Source: Sulfurovum sp.
GTDB taxonomy: Bacteria; Campylobacterota; Campylobacteria; Campylobacterales; Sulfurovaceae
Assembly: GCA_030626265.1 (NCBI GenBank)
Contig: DAOUPF010000021.1
Span: 1-10,116, forward strand
DNA: 10,116 nucleotides
Direction: 5' to 3'
Below the pieces are notes generated by a model that saw only the letters and a program-made list of their open reading frames with translations, was not told where the DNA came from and did no database searches. Both the position numbers and the translations under genes were made by a program. Each line of letters starts with the position of its first letter. Within the stretch, counting starts at the first letter, position 1. This document shows, one piece after another, positions 1 to 6,327 of this stretch.

Positions 1-631
1 CTGGTATTTTTGGTGTACTTTTTATAGATTTTGAGTTAATTACAGGTTTGGCTTTTACAGGAGTGTTCTCCTCTTCGACCTTAGCCTCTACTTCTACTTT
101 TTCCTCTACTATCTTCTCTTCTTTTTCTATCAAAGGCTCTGTTTCTACAGGAGTAAGCTTTTCAGGGGGAGTAATCTCCTCTTTCTCTGCTACTTCAACT
201 GTCTCTTTCTTTTCAACAATCTTCTGTATTTTTCGCTTCTGATTTCTAAGTTTTGGCTTTGGCTCTTCTTTAACTTTAACTTTAACTTTAGCTTCAGCTT
301 CTGCTTCTGCTTTTACCTCAATTTTCTCTTCAGCCTCTTTAATTTTAGGCTCTTGAGGTTTGGGCTCTTCCATCACTTTTGGTTCTTCTTCTACTTTTTC
401 AGGTTTTTTGACTGCTTTTTTAACTATAACCTTTGGTTTCTCACCTGGTTTTGTAAAATCTGCAGGTAGGGAACCTGTCATAGCATAGTCCATCAGTATT
501 GCCGCTTGGTCAAGGTCAATTGAACTTGCTGAAACTTTTACATCGTAGCCTAACTCTTTTGCTTTTTCTATCAATATATTGTTTGACATCCCAGCTTCTG
601 CTGCGATCTCCTGGATCTTAACTCTGTCCAT
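1..631 (-). CDS. infB: Translation initiation factor IF-2, N-terminal part (cut by window start)
   Basis: This is the first 210 codons of IF-2, the GTPase that places fMet-tRNA on the 30S subunit and promotes subunit joining in the cytoplasm. The ATG is at 631-629 (minus strand). It opens with the IF2_N helical module (MDRVKIQEIAAEAGMSNN, then KAKELGYDVKVSASSIDLDQA, about residues 1-45), which is typical of bacterial IF-2. From about residue 60 the chain is a low-complexity, charged linker rich in Lys, Glu, Pro and Val, as in IF-2 of Gram-negatives. The G domain is not reached; the frame is open to the window edge. An AAGGAG Shine-Dalgarno (642-647) lies 10 nt upstream, inside the end of ylxR, whose stop codon falls within infB (14-nt overlap). 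The linker holds VK and AE dipeptide repeats. Identity is firm from the N-terminal module plus the ylxR-infB context; the full length cannot be seen. Confidence 0.93.
   Translation of the reverse strand, partial: MDRVKIQEIAAEAGMSNNILIEKAKELGYDVKVSASSIDLDQAAILMDYAMTGSLPADFTKPGEKPKVIVKKAVKKPEKVEEEPKVMEEPKPQEPKIKEAEEKIEVKAEAEAEAKVKVKVKEEPKPKLRNQKRKIQKIVEKKETVEVAEKEEITPPEKLTPVETEPLIEKEEKIVEEKVEVEAKVEEENTPVKAKPVINSKSIKSTPKIP
268..314 (-). repeat. Hexanucleotide repeat inside the infB linker
   Basis: On the + strand, four CTTTAA-type units (268-291, the last ending in G) run into three CTTC(A/T)G units (292-309). The period is two codons, so on the coding strand it encodes alternating Lys-Val and Ala-Glu dipeptides within the IF-2 linker. 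A gain or loss of a unit would keep the frame, so length variation here would be tolerated. Confidence 0.7.
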
Positions 632-866
632 TCTTCTCTAACTCCTTCAAAATCGTAGATAATTCTTCTCGTTCTATCTTAAAACGCTTTGCAAAACCGT
701 TCATCCTCTTATCATTTCGAATACACTCCAAACAGAGATAAGTACTTCTACCAAATCCTTGATATGTGACTATTCTCTTATCAACCAATTGTAATCTAAT
801 CAATAATTTTTGGGATTCTCTTTTTCTGCAAGCAATACACATGCGTATAGGATTATTATTTTTCAT
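618..866 (-). CDS. ylxR: YlxR/DUF448 family nucleic-acid-binding protein
   Basis: This 82-residue basic protein belongs to the YlxR (DUF448) family, whose gene normally sits just before infB. The family signature is visible: P-I-R-M-C-I-A-C-R-K near the N-terminus (Cys10, Cys13) and G-R-S-T-Y-L-C-L-E-C (residues 39-48, Cys45 and Cys48). The two CxxC pairs could bind a metal, which is inference. Family members bind RNA or nucleoid DNA, and in Firmicutes one has been described as a modulator of RNase P; the role in this phylum is not known to me. The start is ATG at 866. A TATAAT hexamer (871-876) lies so close to it that a transcript from there would begin at or next to the ATG. No good Shine-Dalgarno is visible. 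The 3' end overlaps infB by 14 nt, suggesting coupled translation. Confidence 0.88.
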   Translation of the reverse strand: MKNNNPIRMCIACRKRESQKLLIRLQLVDKRIVTYQGFGRSTYLCLECIRNDKRMNGFAKRFKIEREELSTILKELEKNGQS

Positions 867-870
867 CGAT

Positions 871-876
871 ATTATA
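871..876 (-). promoter_or_regulatory. -10 box for ylxR-infB, probably leaderless
   Basis: TATAAT on the minus strand, a perfect consensus -10 hexamer, ends only 4 nt before the ylxR ATG. A start 6-7 nt downstream would fall on the ATG itself. No clear -35 is present, which is usual for sigma-70 promoters in Campylobacterota, where the -35 is poorly conserved. It lies in the thrB-ylxR gap, one of the two largest gaps of the minus-strand block. Confidence 0.45.
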
Positions 877-902
877 CCTAAAAGACTTTAAGAGCAAAGC
901 CC

Positions 903-1784
903 TTAGCCTTTAGATATCACTCCATGATTGTCTAAAGGCTTTACAAAAACTCTAAACTGAGGAAATTTTTCTTGTAAAGATGCGGCTATTTGCTCTGCAT
1001 CTTTTTCATAACATAATGAAAAAAATGTAGAGCCACTTCCAGATAGTGTACTCATCAAAGAGCCTTTTTCCAAAGATAACTTTTGTACCTCAATAAGCTC
1101 TGGCATCATACGCATACGGCGATCTTGATGTATCTTGTCTTTTGAGGCTATGCGTAACTGATCCCATGATTCACTCATAAACAGTGCTGTCATATATGCT
1201 GCACGAGAGAGAGAATAGACAAGCTCCTCTTTAGAATAAGACTTAGGTAAGACATGACGAGATCTAGCTGTAGATATAGTACGATCTGGCACCACCAAAA
1301 CTGCACGAAGATAGTTTGGCAATCTTCGCTTTTTGCTAAAAACGCGATCTCCCTCTAAACATGCGACATTAAAACCACCCATTACACATGAAGTTATATT
1401 GTCAGGATGATTCTCATGTTTTAGTGCTAGATTTAATATACCTCTCTTATTGTATCTAGTATCAGAAGCGATATGTGCTGCTGTGATAGCAGCTACAATC
1501 ACTGCAGAAGAGCTACCCATACCTCTAGATATTGGTATTCTATTAGTAAACTCAAATCGAAAAGTGTTATGTTTGCCACTTAATCTTTTATAATGTTTAT
1601 TAAATATATTTAAAAAGAGTGTATTTTTTCTAATCTTTGGATGTTCTGATCCTTCACCTTGAGTAGAGATACTCAAAAATCGTGATGGTTTTATAATTAC
1701 TTCATTTCGTAGATCTATGGACAAACCTAGAGAATCAAATCCTGGACCAAGATTTGCGGAGGTAGCTGGTACTGTTATTTTCAA
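903..1784 (-). CDS. thrB: Homoserine kinase
   Basis: This enzyme phosphorylates L-homoserine with ATP to O-phosphohomoserine, the step before threonine synthase, in the cytoplasm. It is a full-length GHMP-kinase protein of 293 residues. The N-terminus MKITVPATSANLGPGFDS is characteristic of ThrB. The ATP-binding glycine/serine loop is PISRGMGSSSA (84-94), HPDNITSCVMGGF lies at 126-138, and the C-terminal SGSGSTFFSL forms the third GHMP motif. The start codon is TTG at 1784-1782; no in-frame ATG would keep the conserved N-terminus, and an AAAGG 6 nt upstream of the TTG supports it. The Shine-Dalgarno overlaps the tsaB stop (9-nt gap). The last 12 codons form one arm and the loop of a perfect 10-bp inverted repeat. 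Its placement next to tsaB and ylxR rather than other thr genes is familiar in Campylobacterota. Confidence 0.95.
   Translation of the reverse strand: MKITVPATSANLGPGFDSLGLSIDLRNEVIIKPSRFLSISTQGEGSEHPKIRKNTLFLNIFNKHYKRLSGKHNTFRFEFTNRIPISRGMGSSSAVIVAAITAAHIASDTRYNKRGILNLALKHENHPDNITSCVMGGFNVACLEGDRVFSKKRRLPNYLRAVLVVPDRTISTARSRHVLPKSYSKEELVYSLSRAAYMTALFMSESWDQLRIASKDKIHQDRRMRMMPELIEVQKLSLEKGSLMSTLSGSGSTFFSLCYEKDAEQIAASLQEKFPQFRVFVKPLDNHGVISKG
905..940 (-). terminator. Hairpin at the thrB 3' end, possible terminator or processing site
   Basis: AGCCTTTAGA at 905-914 and TCTAAAGGCT at 931-940 are perfect complements (10 bp) around a 16-nt loop. One arm reaches the last base of the thrB stop codon. 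No T-run follows on the transcript side, so it is not a textbook intrinsic terminator. It could pause RNA polymerase, protect the thrB message end, or mark a cleavage site ahead of the ylxR promoter. Confidence 0.4.
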
Positions 1785-1793
1785 ATTAAACCT

Positions 1794-2249
1794 TTAAACA
1801 GCAGGTAGTATATATTGGGGTCTATTGTCTTTTTCAAAAACAAGTGCACTCAAATTATCGGGCACCCCAAACTCCTGCATTATCTTTTCATTAAACTTTT
1901 TTGTAATTATAGTCTCTTTTTCCTTGATAAAATAGAGATTGCCCATTGCACGCACCGGTTGCCCTGTATTAAATTCAAAAGCACTACATCCTACAAACGG
2001 AATTCCACGAATTAATTTAATTGTCTGAAGCATAATATATGTAAGCTTAATAGCCATATAACTTCCTGGCCCATTAACATATATTATTTTACTAACATCA
2101 TACTGCTCTAAAATATCTTCCATATACTGCAACAGTACATCAGATGTCTGCCCCTCTATCTCTTGGAGTTTAATGCACTGTTGATTCTTATATATACCTA
2201 CCTGTATAGGCACAGCAATAGAGTTTATCAATACTACAAAATCAGGCAA
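1794..2249 (-). CDS. tsaB: Shortened TsaB-like protein (t6A37 tRNA modification complex)
   Basis: TsaB is the non-catalytic scaffold that pairs with TsaD, and with TsaE, to put threonylcarbamoyl on A37 of ANN-decoding tRNAs. Here the protein has 151 residues, against roughly 220-235 in most bacteria. What remains looks like the ASKHA N-terminal lobe: a first beta-hairpin (VVLINSIAVPIQVGIYKN, residues 5-22), a helix, IIYVNGPGSYMAIKLT (55-70) matching the family's GPGS(F/Y)TGLR loop, and GIPFVGCSAFEF (82-93). The end, RPQYILPAV, resembles the P-x-Y-(L/I) tail of full TsaB, so material appears lost from the middle. The usual IDTS start is INSI here. The start is a forced TTG at 2249: the codon two before it in frame is a stop. 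It overlaps the lpxC stop by 8 nt. Short forms at this locus occur, as I recall, in Campylobacter and Helicobacter. The family call is fairly sure; function is inferred. Confidence 0.7.
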   Translation of the reverse strand: MPDFVVLINSIAVPIQVGIYKNQQCIKLQEIEGQTSDVLLQYMEDILEQYDVSKIIYVNGPGSYMAIKLTYIMLQTIKLIRGIPFVGCSAFEFNTGQPVRAMGNLYFIKEKETIITKKFNEKIMQEFGVPDNLSALVFEKDNRPQYILPAV

Positions 2250-3126
2250 ATTTCATCTCATAACTGGGGTTTTTCAATATTTCAACAGAGACAATCTCAT
2301 AATTTTCACTATCTGAAAATAGTTTCTTTGTTAGATGGTGATTAAGTTTATGACTCCCAGCAAATGCACTATATCGTCCCAATATATTGTATCCTGTTAC
2401 CATCATATCACCCATAGCATCCAGAATCTTATGCCGAACAAACTCATTGTCAAATCTCAGACCTTCATTGTTAAGTACTTTTCTATCATCTAATCCTATG
2501 GCATTTTTCAAACTTGCACCTAGTGCCAAATCTCTACTTTGTAGATACTGAATATCTTTTGCAAAACCAAAGGTTCTCGCTCTTGCAATCTCTTCTATAA
2601 AGGATATTTTACTAAAAGTATATTCAAAAGATTGTGTCTGTATAGCGGGATGAGAAAAATCTATCTCAAAATTAAAACTTGCTTCTTGAGAGGGTTCAAG
2701 TCTAGCAAATCTTTTACCATCTGACACCTCAACACTTTTTTTGATACGAATAACTTTTTTAGATTTTTCTTGTACTCTAATACCAGCTTCATCTAGTAGT
2801 AGACAAAAAGAGATAGCACTACCATCCATCACAGGTATCTCATCTCCTTGTACCACTATACGAAGGTTATCTATACCATATGCATATAATACCGATAAGA
2901 AATGTTCTATAGTAGAGATAGAGTTTACACCTACTCCAATTACAGTAGCCATAGTAGTGTCTACTACAGAATCTATAGATAGGGGTATGCTCACAGCAAC
3001 ATCACTACGGTAAAATATAATGCCACTATCGGCATCCATAGGCTCTATTCGCAGTCTAACCGGTTTGCCTTTATGCAATCCGATGCCAACTACCTCAACT
3101 GCCTTATTTATAGTTCGTTGTAGCAA
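2242..3126 (-). CDS. lpxC: UDP-3-O-acyl-N-acetylglucosamine deacetylase
   Basis: LpxC is the zinc amidase that commits UDP-3-O-acyl-GlcNAc to lipid A synthesis in the cytoplasm, and it proves a Gram-negative LPS-making host. The 294-residue length is normal for the group. Zinc ligands and active-site residues are visible: Glu74-His75 in STIEHFLSVLYAYGIDN, His232 and Asp236 in FVRHKILDAMGD, and the general-acid His259 in GSHKLNHHL. The N-terminus MLQRTINKAVEVVGIGLHKG is the family's typical opening. The start codon is TTG at 3126, supported by AGAGGA (3133-3138) 6 nt upstream and by homology. A TATAAT in the 45-nt gap upstream may give it its own promoter. The 3' end overlaps tsaB by 8 nt. Confidence 0.97.
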   Translation of the reverse strand: MLQRTINKAVEVVGIGLHKGKPVRLRIEPMDADSGIIFYRSDVAVSIPLSIDSVVDTTMATVIGVGVNSISTIEHFLSVLYAYGIDNLRIVVQGDEIPVMDGSAISFCLLLDEAGIRVQEKSKKVIRIKKSVEVSDGKRFARLEPSQEASFNFEIDFSHPAIQTQSFEYTFSKISFIEEIARARTFGFAKDIQYLQSRDLALGASLKNAIGLDDRKVLNNEGLRFDNEFVRHKILDAMGDMMVTGYNILGRYSAFAGSHKLNHHLTKKLFSDSENYEIVSVEILKNPSYEMKFA

Positions 3127-3132
3127 TTACTT

Positions 3133-3163
3133 TCCTCTTCTGTGTGTAATTCATAGTATTATA
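3133..3163 (-). promoter_or_regulatory. lpxC upstream region: -10 box and Shine-Dalgarno
   Basis: In the 45-nt gap after the M23 gene, a TATAAT (3158-3163, minus strand) is followed about 20 nt later by AGAGGA (3133-3138), placed 6 nt before the TTG start of lpxC. The strong, well-spaced Shine-Dalgarno fixes the unusual start codon. No good -35 hexamer is seen at 16-18 nt, so promoter activity is likely but not certain. Confidence 0.45.
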
Positions 3164-3171
3164 ACAGATTT

Positions 3172-4557
3172 TTATTTACCTATAATCTTATCAGCTTTTT
3201 TAAATACTTTATCTATATTCTTTGTTATCCAATTTTGCTTCGTCCAATCCATAGGCCAGACCTCAACTCCCTGTACTAAAATACCAAAATGTAGATGATC
3301 CCCCAATGCTAAACCAGTTACACCAGTTTTTGCTATAACTTGCCCTGCTTCTACCTCTTCTCCTTCTTCGACTAGCATTTTTGAACAATGCCCATATAGT
3401 GTATATAGTCCAAATCCATGATCAATCATTGGCATTTTTCCATATATTCCATTCAGATCAGCAAATACAACTGTACCTCTGCTTGAACTAATAATAGGAG
3501 CACGCCTTGTACTAGCAAAATCGTATCCCACATGATAAGACCTAGATATCTCTTTTGTTTTATCCTTATAGTAGTAGTGCCTCTCATCTCCAAAATCTGC
3601 TACAAGTTTTGCAGATTTTAGTGGATAGAATGCTTTTACTTTCCAAGAATCAAACATCTTATTAGATAGTACAGAAGCATACTTATGTATCAACTTTTCA
3701 TTATTTATTCTCATAGTCTCATTAACTGCTTTGAATTTATTGAGCCTACCTTTGACTTTGGATGCTTTTGGGTCTTTTTTTGCTACATCAACAATCTTTC
3801 CATCCAAGAAACGATCCGAGACTCCTATCCATGAAACTTTGTTTTCTCTATATACTTTTGGAAAGGTTATTTTTTTACTAGTTTTATTGCCAGCTACATC
3901 TATAGCTACTATATGTATCTTTATACTTTTTTTCTTAAAAGGCCATGCAATCAGAGATGCAAAATAACCTTTTTTCTTATAAGGTGTTGCTTTGAACTTT
4001 ATTCCTCCAGAGATTATATATACTTTATTTAGATTATTGTCCGTTGCTTTAAACACGATTAATGCACTACCACCTCTAGCCATAGTTGAGCTCTTTGCTA
4101 AAACTTTTACAGAAGGTGGCTTTGTATCAGCAACTATATGAATTATTTTGGTTTGAATATTACCTTCAAGATAGTTCCATAAACTTTTGTCTTTGACTGA
4201 TATGGTTAGTGTCCACTTTGTTGCCTCTTCACTATCTTGAATTTGACTAGGGAAAGGTACGATTATCTCACTCTTTTTCATAGGCATATCAAAAGTACCA
4301 GAAGTTGCTACTATATTGCGACTACCATCACTAAACACAGCTTGATACTGACCTAGTGCTTGATTATCCTCTAGTATCACTTTGATTGGTTTTTTAGCAC
4401 TTGAATATACTGACTTTACTGCAGTTATTTTAGGCATTCCTCTCTCAAATCTAGGAGAGGTCAATACAAAATAAGCAACCCCTACCATTATCAGTAATAG
4501 TACTAAAAGTTTAGGCCAAATTCTTTTTCTTCGTCTTGGATAGTATCCTTGTCTCAT
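3172..4557 (-). CDS. Membrane-anchored M23 (LytM-type) metallopeptidase with Ig-like region
   Basis: This is a 461-residue envelope protein likely to cut peptidoglycan peptides in the periplasm. A basic N-terminus (RRRKRIWPK) precedes one membrane segment at about 17-32 with no clear cleavage site, so it is probably anchored in the inner membrane. Residues about 45-235 look like two beta-sandwich or Ig-like modules; the second ends IHIVAIDVAGNKTSKKI, a common bacterial Ig-like signature. The C-terminal M23 domain (about 315-440) keeps its zinc and catalytic residues: His342 and Asp346 (YHVGYDF), His390 (LYGH), and His421/His423 (GDHLHFG). All key residues are present, so an active enzyme is expected. 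The start is ATG at 4557, in a 4-nt ATGA overlap with the DHH gene. It may help set cell shape, as M23 enzymes do in helical Campylobacterota, but the exact orthologue cannot be told from sequence alone. Confidence 0.9.
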   Translation of the reverse strand: MRQGYYPRRRKRIWPKLLVLLLIMVGVAYFVLTSPRFERGMPKITAVKSVYSSAKKPIKVILEDNQALGQYQAVFSDGSRNIVATSGTFDMPMKKSEIIVPFPSQIQDSEEATKWTLTISVKDKSLWNYLEGNIQTKIIHIVADTKPPSVKVLAKSSTMARGGSALIVFKATDNNLNKVYIISGGIKFKATPYKKKGYFASLIAWPFKKKSIKIHIVAIDVAGNKTSKKITFPKVYRENKVSWIGVSDRFLDGKIVDVAKKDPKASKVKGRLNKFKAVNETMRINNEKLIHKYASVLSNKMFDSWKVKAFYPLKSAKLVADFGDERHYYYKDKTKEISRSYHVGYDFASTRRAPIISSSRGTVVFADLNGIYGKMPMIDHGFGLYTLYGHCSKMLVEEGEEVEAGQVIAKTGVTGLALGDHLHFGILVQGVEVWPMDWTKQNWITKNIDKVFKKADKIIGK

Positions 4558-5504
4558 ATTATCAATCCTCTATTTTTAATCTCCATCAATACTTTTGAAG
4601 ACATCTCTTCTATTTTTATATCTTTGGATTCAAAGCCACCAGCCACACTATGACCTCCACCTCCAAAATAGCTAGATAGACCTGATATATCAATACCTTT
4701 ACTACGGAGAGACACCTTGACACCACTTGGCGTCTCAACAAACATTATAGCTATCTCTACAGTAGCTAATGATTTAGCATAGTCAACAATACCCTCTAAG
4801 TCACTTATTTTAGCACCTGAACTATGCAAATAATCTTGACATATTTTCAATATAGATATCTTGCCATCAACATGCAACTCTAGAGATTCAAGTGCAATCC
4901 CAAGTATCCTAAGTGATGCCAAAGAGCGTCTATTTATCATCTGTTTTGGTATCTCTACACAGTTAGCACCCAACTCTACCAACTCTGAAGCTATAGTAAA
5001 GATACCCTTATGCATATTATTTGTAGTAAAATTTCGTGTATCTGAAATCAAAGCTGCATAAAATGCTGTTGCACTATCTTTAGATACAGTACCTATTTGC
5101 TTTAATAACTTATATGCTACCTCTGAACTTGAAACTGCATTTGCTTCTACAATATTGAGTATGCCATACTCTGTATTGGTTAGATGATGGTCGATATTGA
5201 TGATATCTCTGCCCTCTACATCAAAACCCAATCTATCGATGCTACCACAGTCACAAGATATAATCAATGAATCTTCAAAATCAATTTTATTTTTTATTTT
5301 TGAGAAAAATGGTAAAAAATCTAAAAATATGGGAATGTCTTTTGTCATGTTTACCACCTCCACCTGTATACCTTGCTCTTTCAGCCAAGCATAAACTCCC
5401 AATGATGTACCTATAGCATCAGGATCAGGGTTTATATGAGATACAACCGTTATATTTTTATAAGACTTTATAATCTCTCTAAACTCTTGCATATACTGTT
5501 TCAT
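4554..5504 (-). CDS. DHH/DHHA1 phosphoesterase, NrnA-like (nanoRNase / pAp phosphatase)
   Basis: This cytoplasmic DHH-family phosphoesterase resembles bifunctional NrnA, which degrades 2-5-nt RNAs and dephosphorylates 3'-phosphoadenosine 5'-phosphate. With the ATG at 5504 it has 316 residues. The DHH motifs are intact: SHINPDPDAIG (His23, Asp27, Asp29), CDCG (Asp85), DHH (105-107) and SDTRNF (Asp155). The DHHA1 substrate motif GGGGHSVAGG is at 281-290. A longer reading from a TTG at 5516 would add four residues and overlap nadC by 11 nt. I prefer the ATG, one base after the nadC stop, because the Shine-Dalgarno-like GAGAG abuts the TTG too closely and the motif spacing is already complete. 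The gene overlaps the M23 gene by ATGA. Whether it prefers nanoRNA, pAp or a cyclic dinucleotide product cannot be decided from sequence. Confidence 0.88.
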   Translation of the reverse strand: MKQYMQEFREIIKSYKNITVVSHINPDPDAIGTSLGVYAWLKEQGIQVEVVNMTKDIPIFLDFLPFFSKIKNKIDFEDSLIISCDCGSIDRLGFDVEGRDIINIDHHLTNTEYGILNIVEANAVSSSEVAYKLLKQIGTVSKDSATAFYAALISDTRNFTTNNMHKGIFTIASELVELGANCVEIPKQMINRRSLASLRILGIALESLELHVDGKISILKICQDYLHSSGAKISDLEGIVDYAKSLATVEIAIMFVETPSGVKVSLRSKGIDISGLSSYFGGGGHSVAGGFESKDIKIEEMSSKVLMEIKNRGLII

Positions 5505-5505
5505 C

Positions 5506-6327
5506 CTATGTATCAACTCTCATAGAGAGATCTATCCAGTTTGCTTGGTGGATTATGCTACCAGAGCTTATTGCATCTACACCAGTAGTGGCTATCTCAG
5601 AAATAGTCTCCAATGTAACATTACCACTAGCCTCTATGAGTATATGTGGATAGTCACTATCTCTAAGAGCTACTACTTCTCTGGTCTGCTCTAGCGACAT
5701 ATTATCACACATGATGATATCTGCTCCTGCACTCATGGCACTTTGTGCCATTGCTAGAGTTTCACACTCTATCTCTACTTTGGAAGTAAAAGGAATTTTT
5801 TCTCTCACCTCTACCATAAATGACTCTAGATTATCAATAGTTTTCAAATGCGTGTCTTTTAGCATCAGGCAGTCATCTAGCCCCATACGGTGATTTAGCC
5901 CACCACCACAACGTACTGCATATTTCTCAAATTCACGAAGCAGTGGTCTTGTCTTTCTCGTATCTAGTAGCTTGACTCCTGTACCCCTGATAGCATATAC
6001 ATATTGAGCTGTTAGAGTAGCAATTGAGCTTGCATGAAGTGCGATATCTAGTATAGAACGCTCTAACGATAATATTATCTTAGACTCTCCAGAAACAAAT
6101 AAGAGCTTATCTCCTACTACAAACCTACTACCATCTTCAACTCTCCAATCAAGTTCAAGATCATACATCTTTGCAAATACCTCGATATACTCTCTACCGG
6201 CAAAAACTCCATCACTCTTTGCAATGATAAAAGCTTTTATATGTTTACTATCACTAATACGAGAAAAGAGATCTCCTCTGCCTACATCTTCGGCTACCAT
6301 TGATTTGAGAAATTGTTCTTTTAGCAT
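5506..6327 (-). CDS. nadC: Nicotinate-nucleotide pyrophosphorylase (carboxylating)
   Basis: NadC converts quinolinate and PRPP to nicotinate mononucleotide, CO2 and PPi, the last step specific to de novo NAD synthesis. It is a full-length 273-residue QPRTase. The PRPP/quinolinate signature LDTRKTRPLLREFEKYAV (121-138) with GGGLNHRMGLDD (141-152) is unmistakable. EIECET (185-190), IMCDNM (205-210) and EASGNVTLE (232-240) follow, and the phosphate-binding SSGSIIH (254-260) closes the barrel. KDTH (157-160) stands where most bacteria have KDNH; I recall this form in Helicobacter too. The ATG at 6327 directly follows the nadA stop (TAGATG), so translation is probably coupled and the two NAD enzymes are made together. 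Confidence 0.97.
   Translation of the reverse strand: MLKEQFLKSMVAEDVGRGDLFSRISDSKHIKAFIIAKSDGVFAGREYIEVFAKMYDLELDWRVEDGSRFVVGDKLLFVSGESKIILSLERSILDIALHASSIATLTAQYVYAIRGTGVKLLDTRKTRPLLREFEKYAVRCGGGLNHRMGLDDCLMLKDTHLKTIDNLESFMVEVREKIPFTSKVEIECETLAMAQSAMSAGADIIMCDNMSLEQTREVVALRDSDYPHILIEASGNVTLETISEIATTGVDAISSGSIIHQANWIDLSMRVDT

Noticed and set aside
48..242. Ser/Thr-rich + strand reading frame of 64 codons
   Set aside because: It is the antisense shadow of the Lys/Glu-rich infB linker; its composition follows from that and it has no ribosome site.
5505..5516. TTG start for the DHH phosphoesterase gene
   Set aside because: Its GAGAG abuts the codon with no spacer, and the ATG 12 nt downstream fits the nadC stop better. 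It remains possible.
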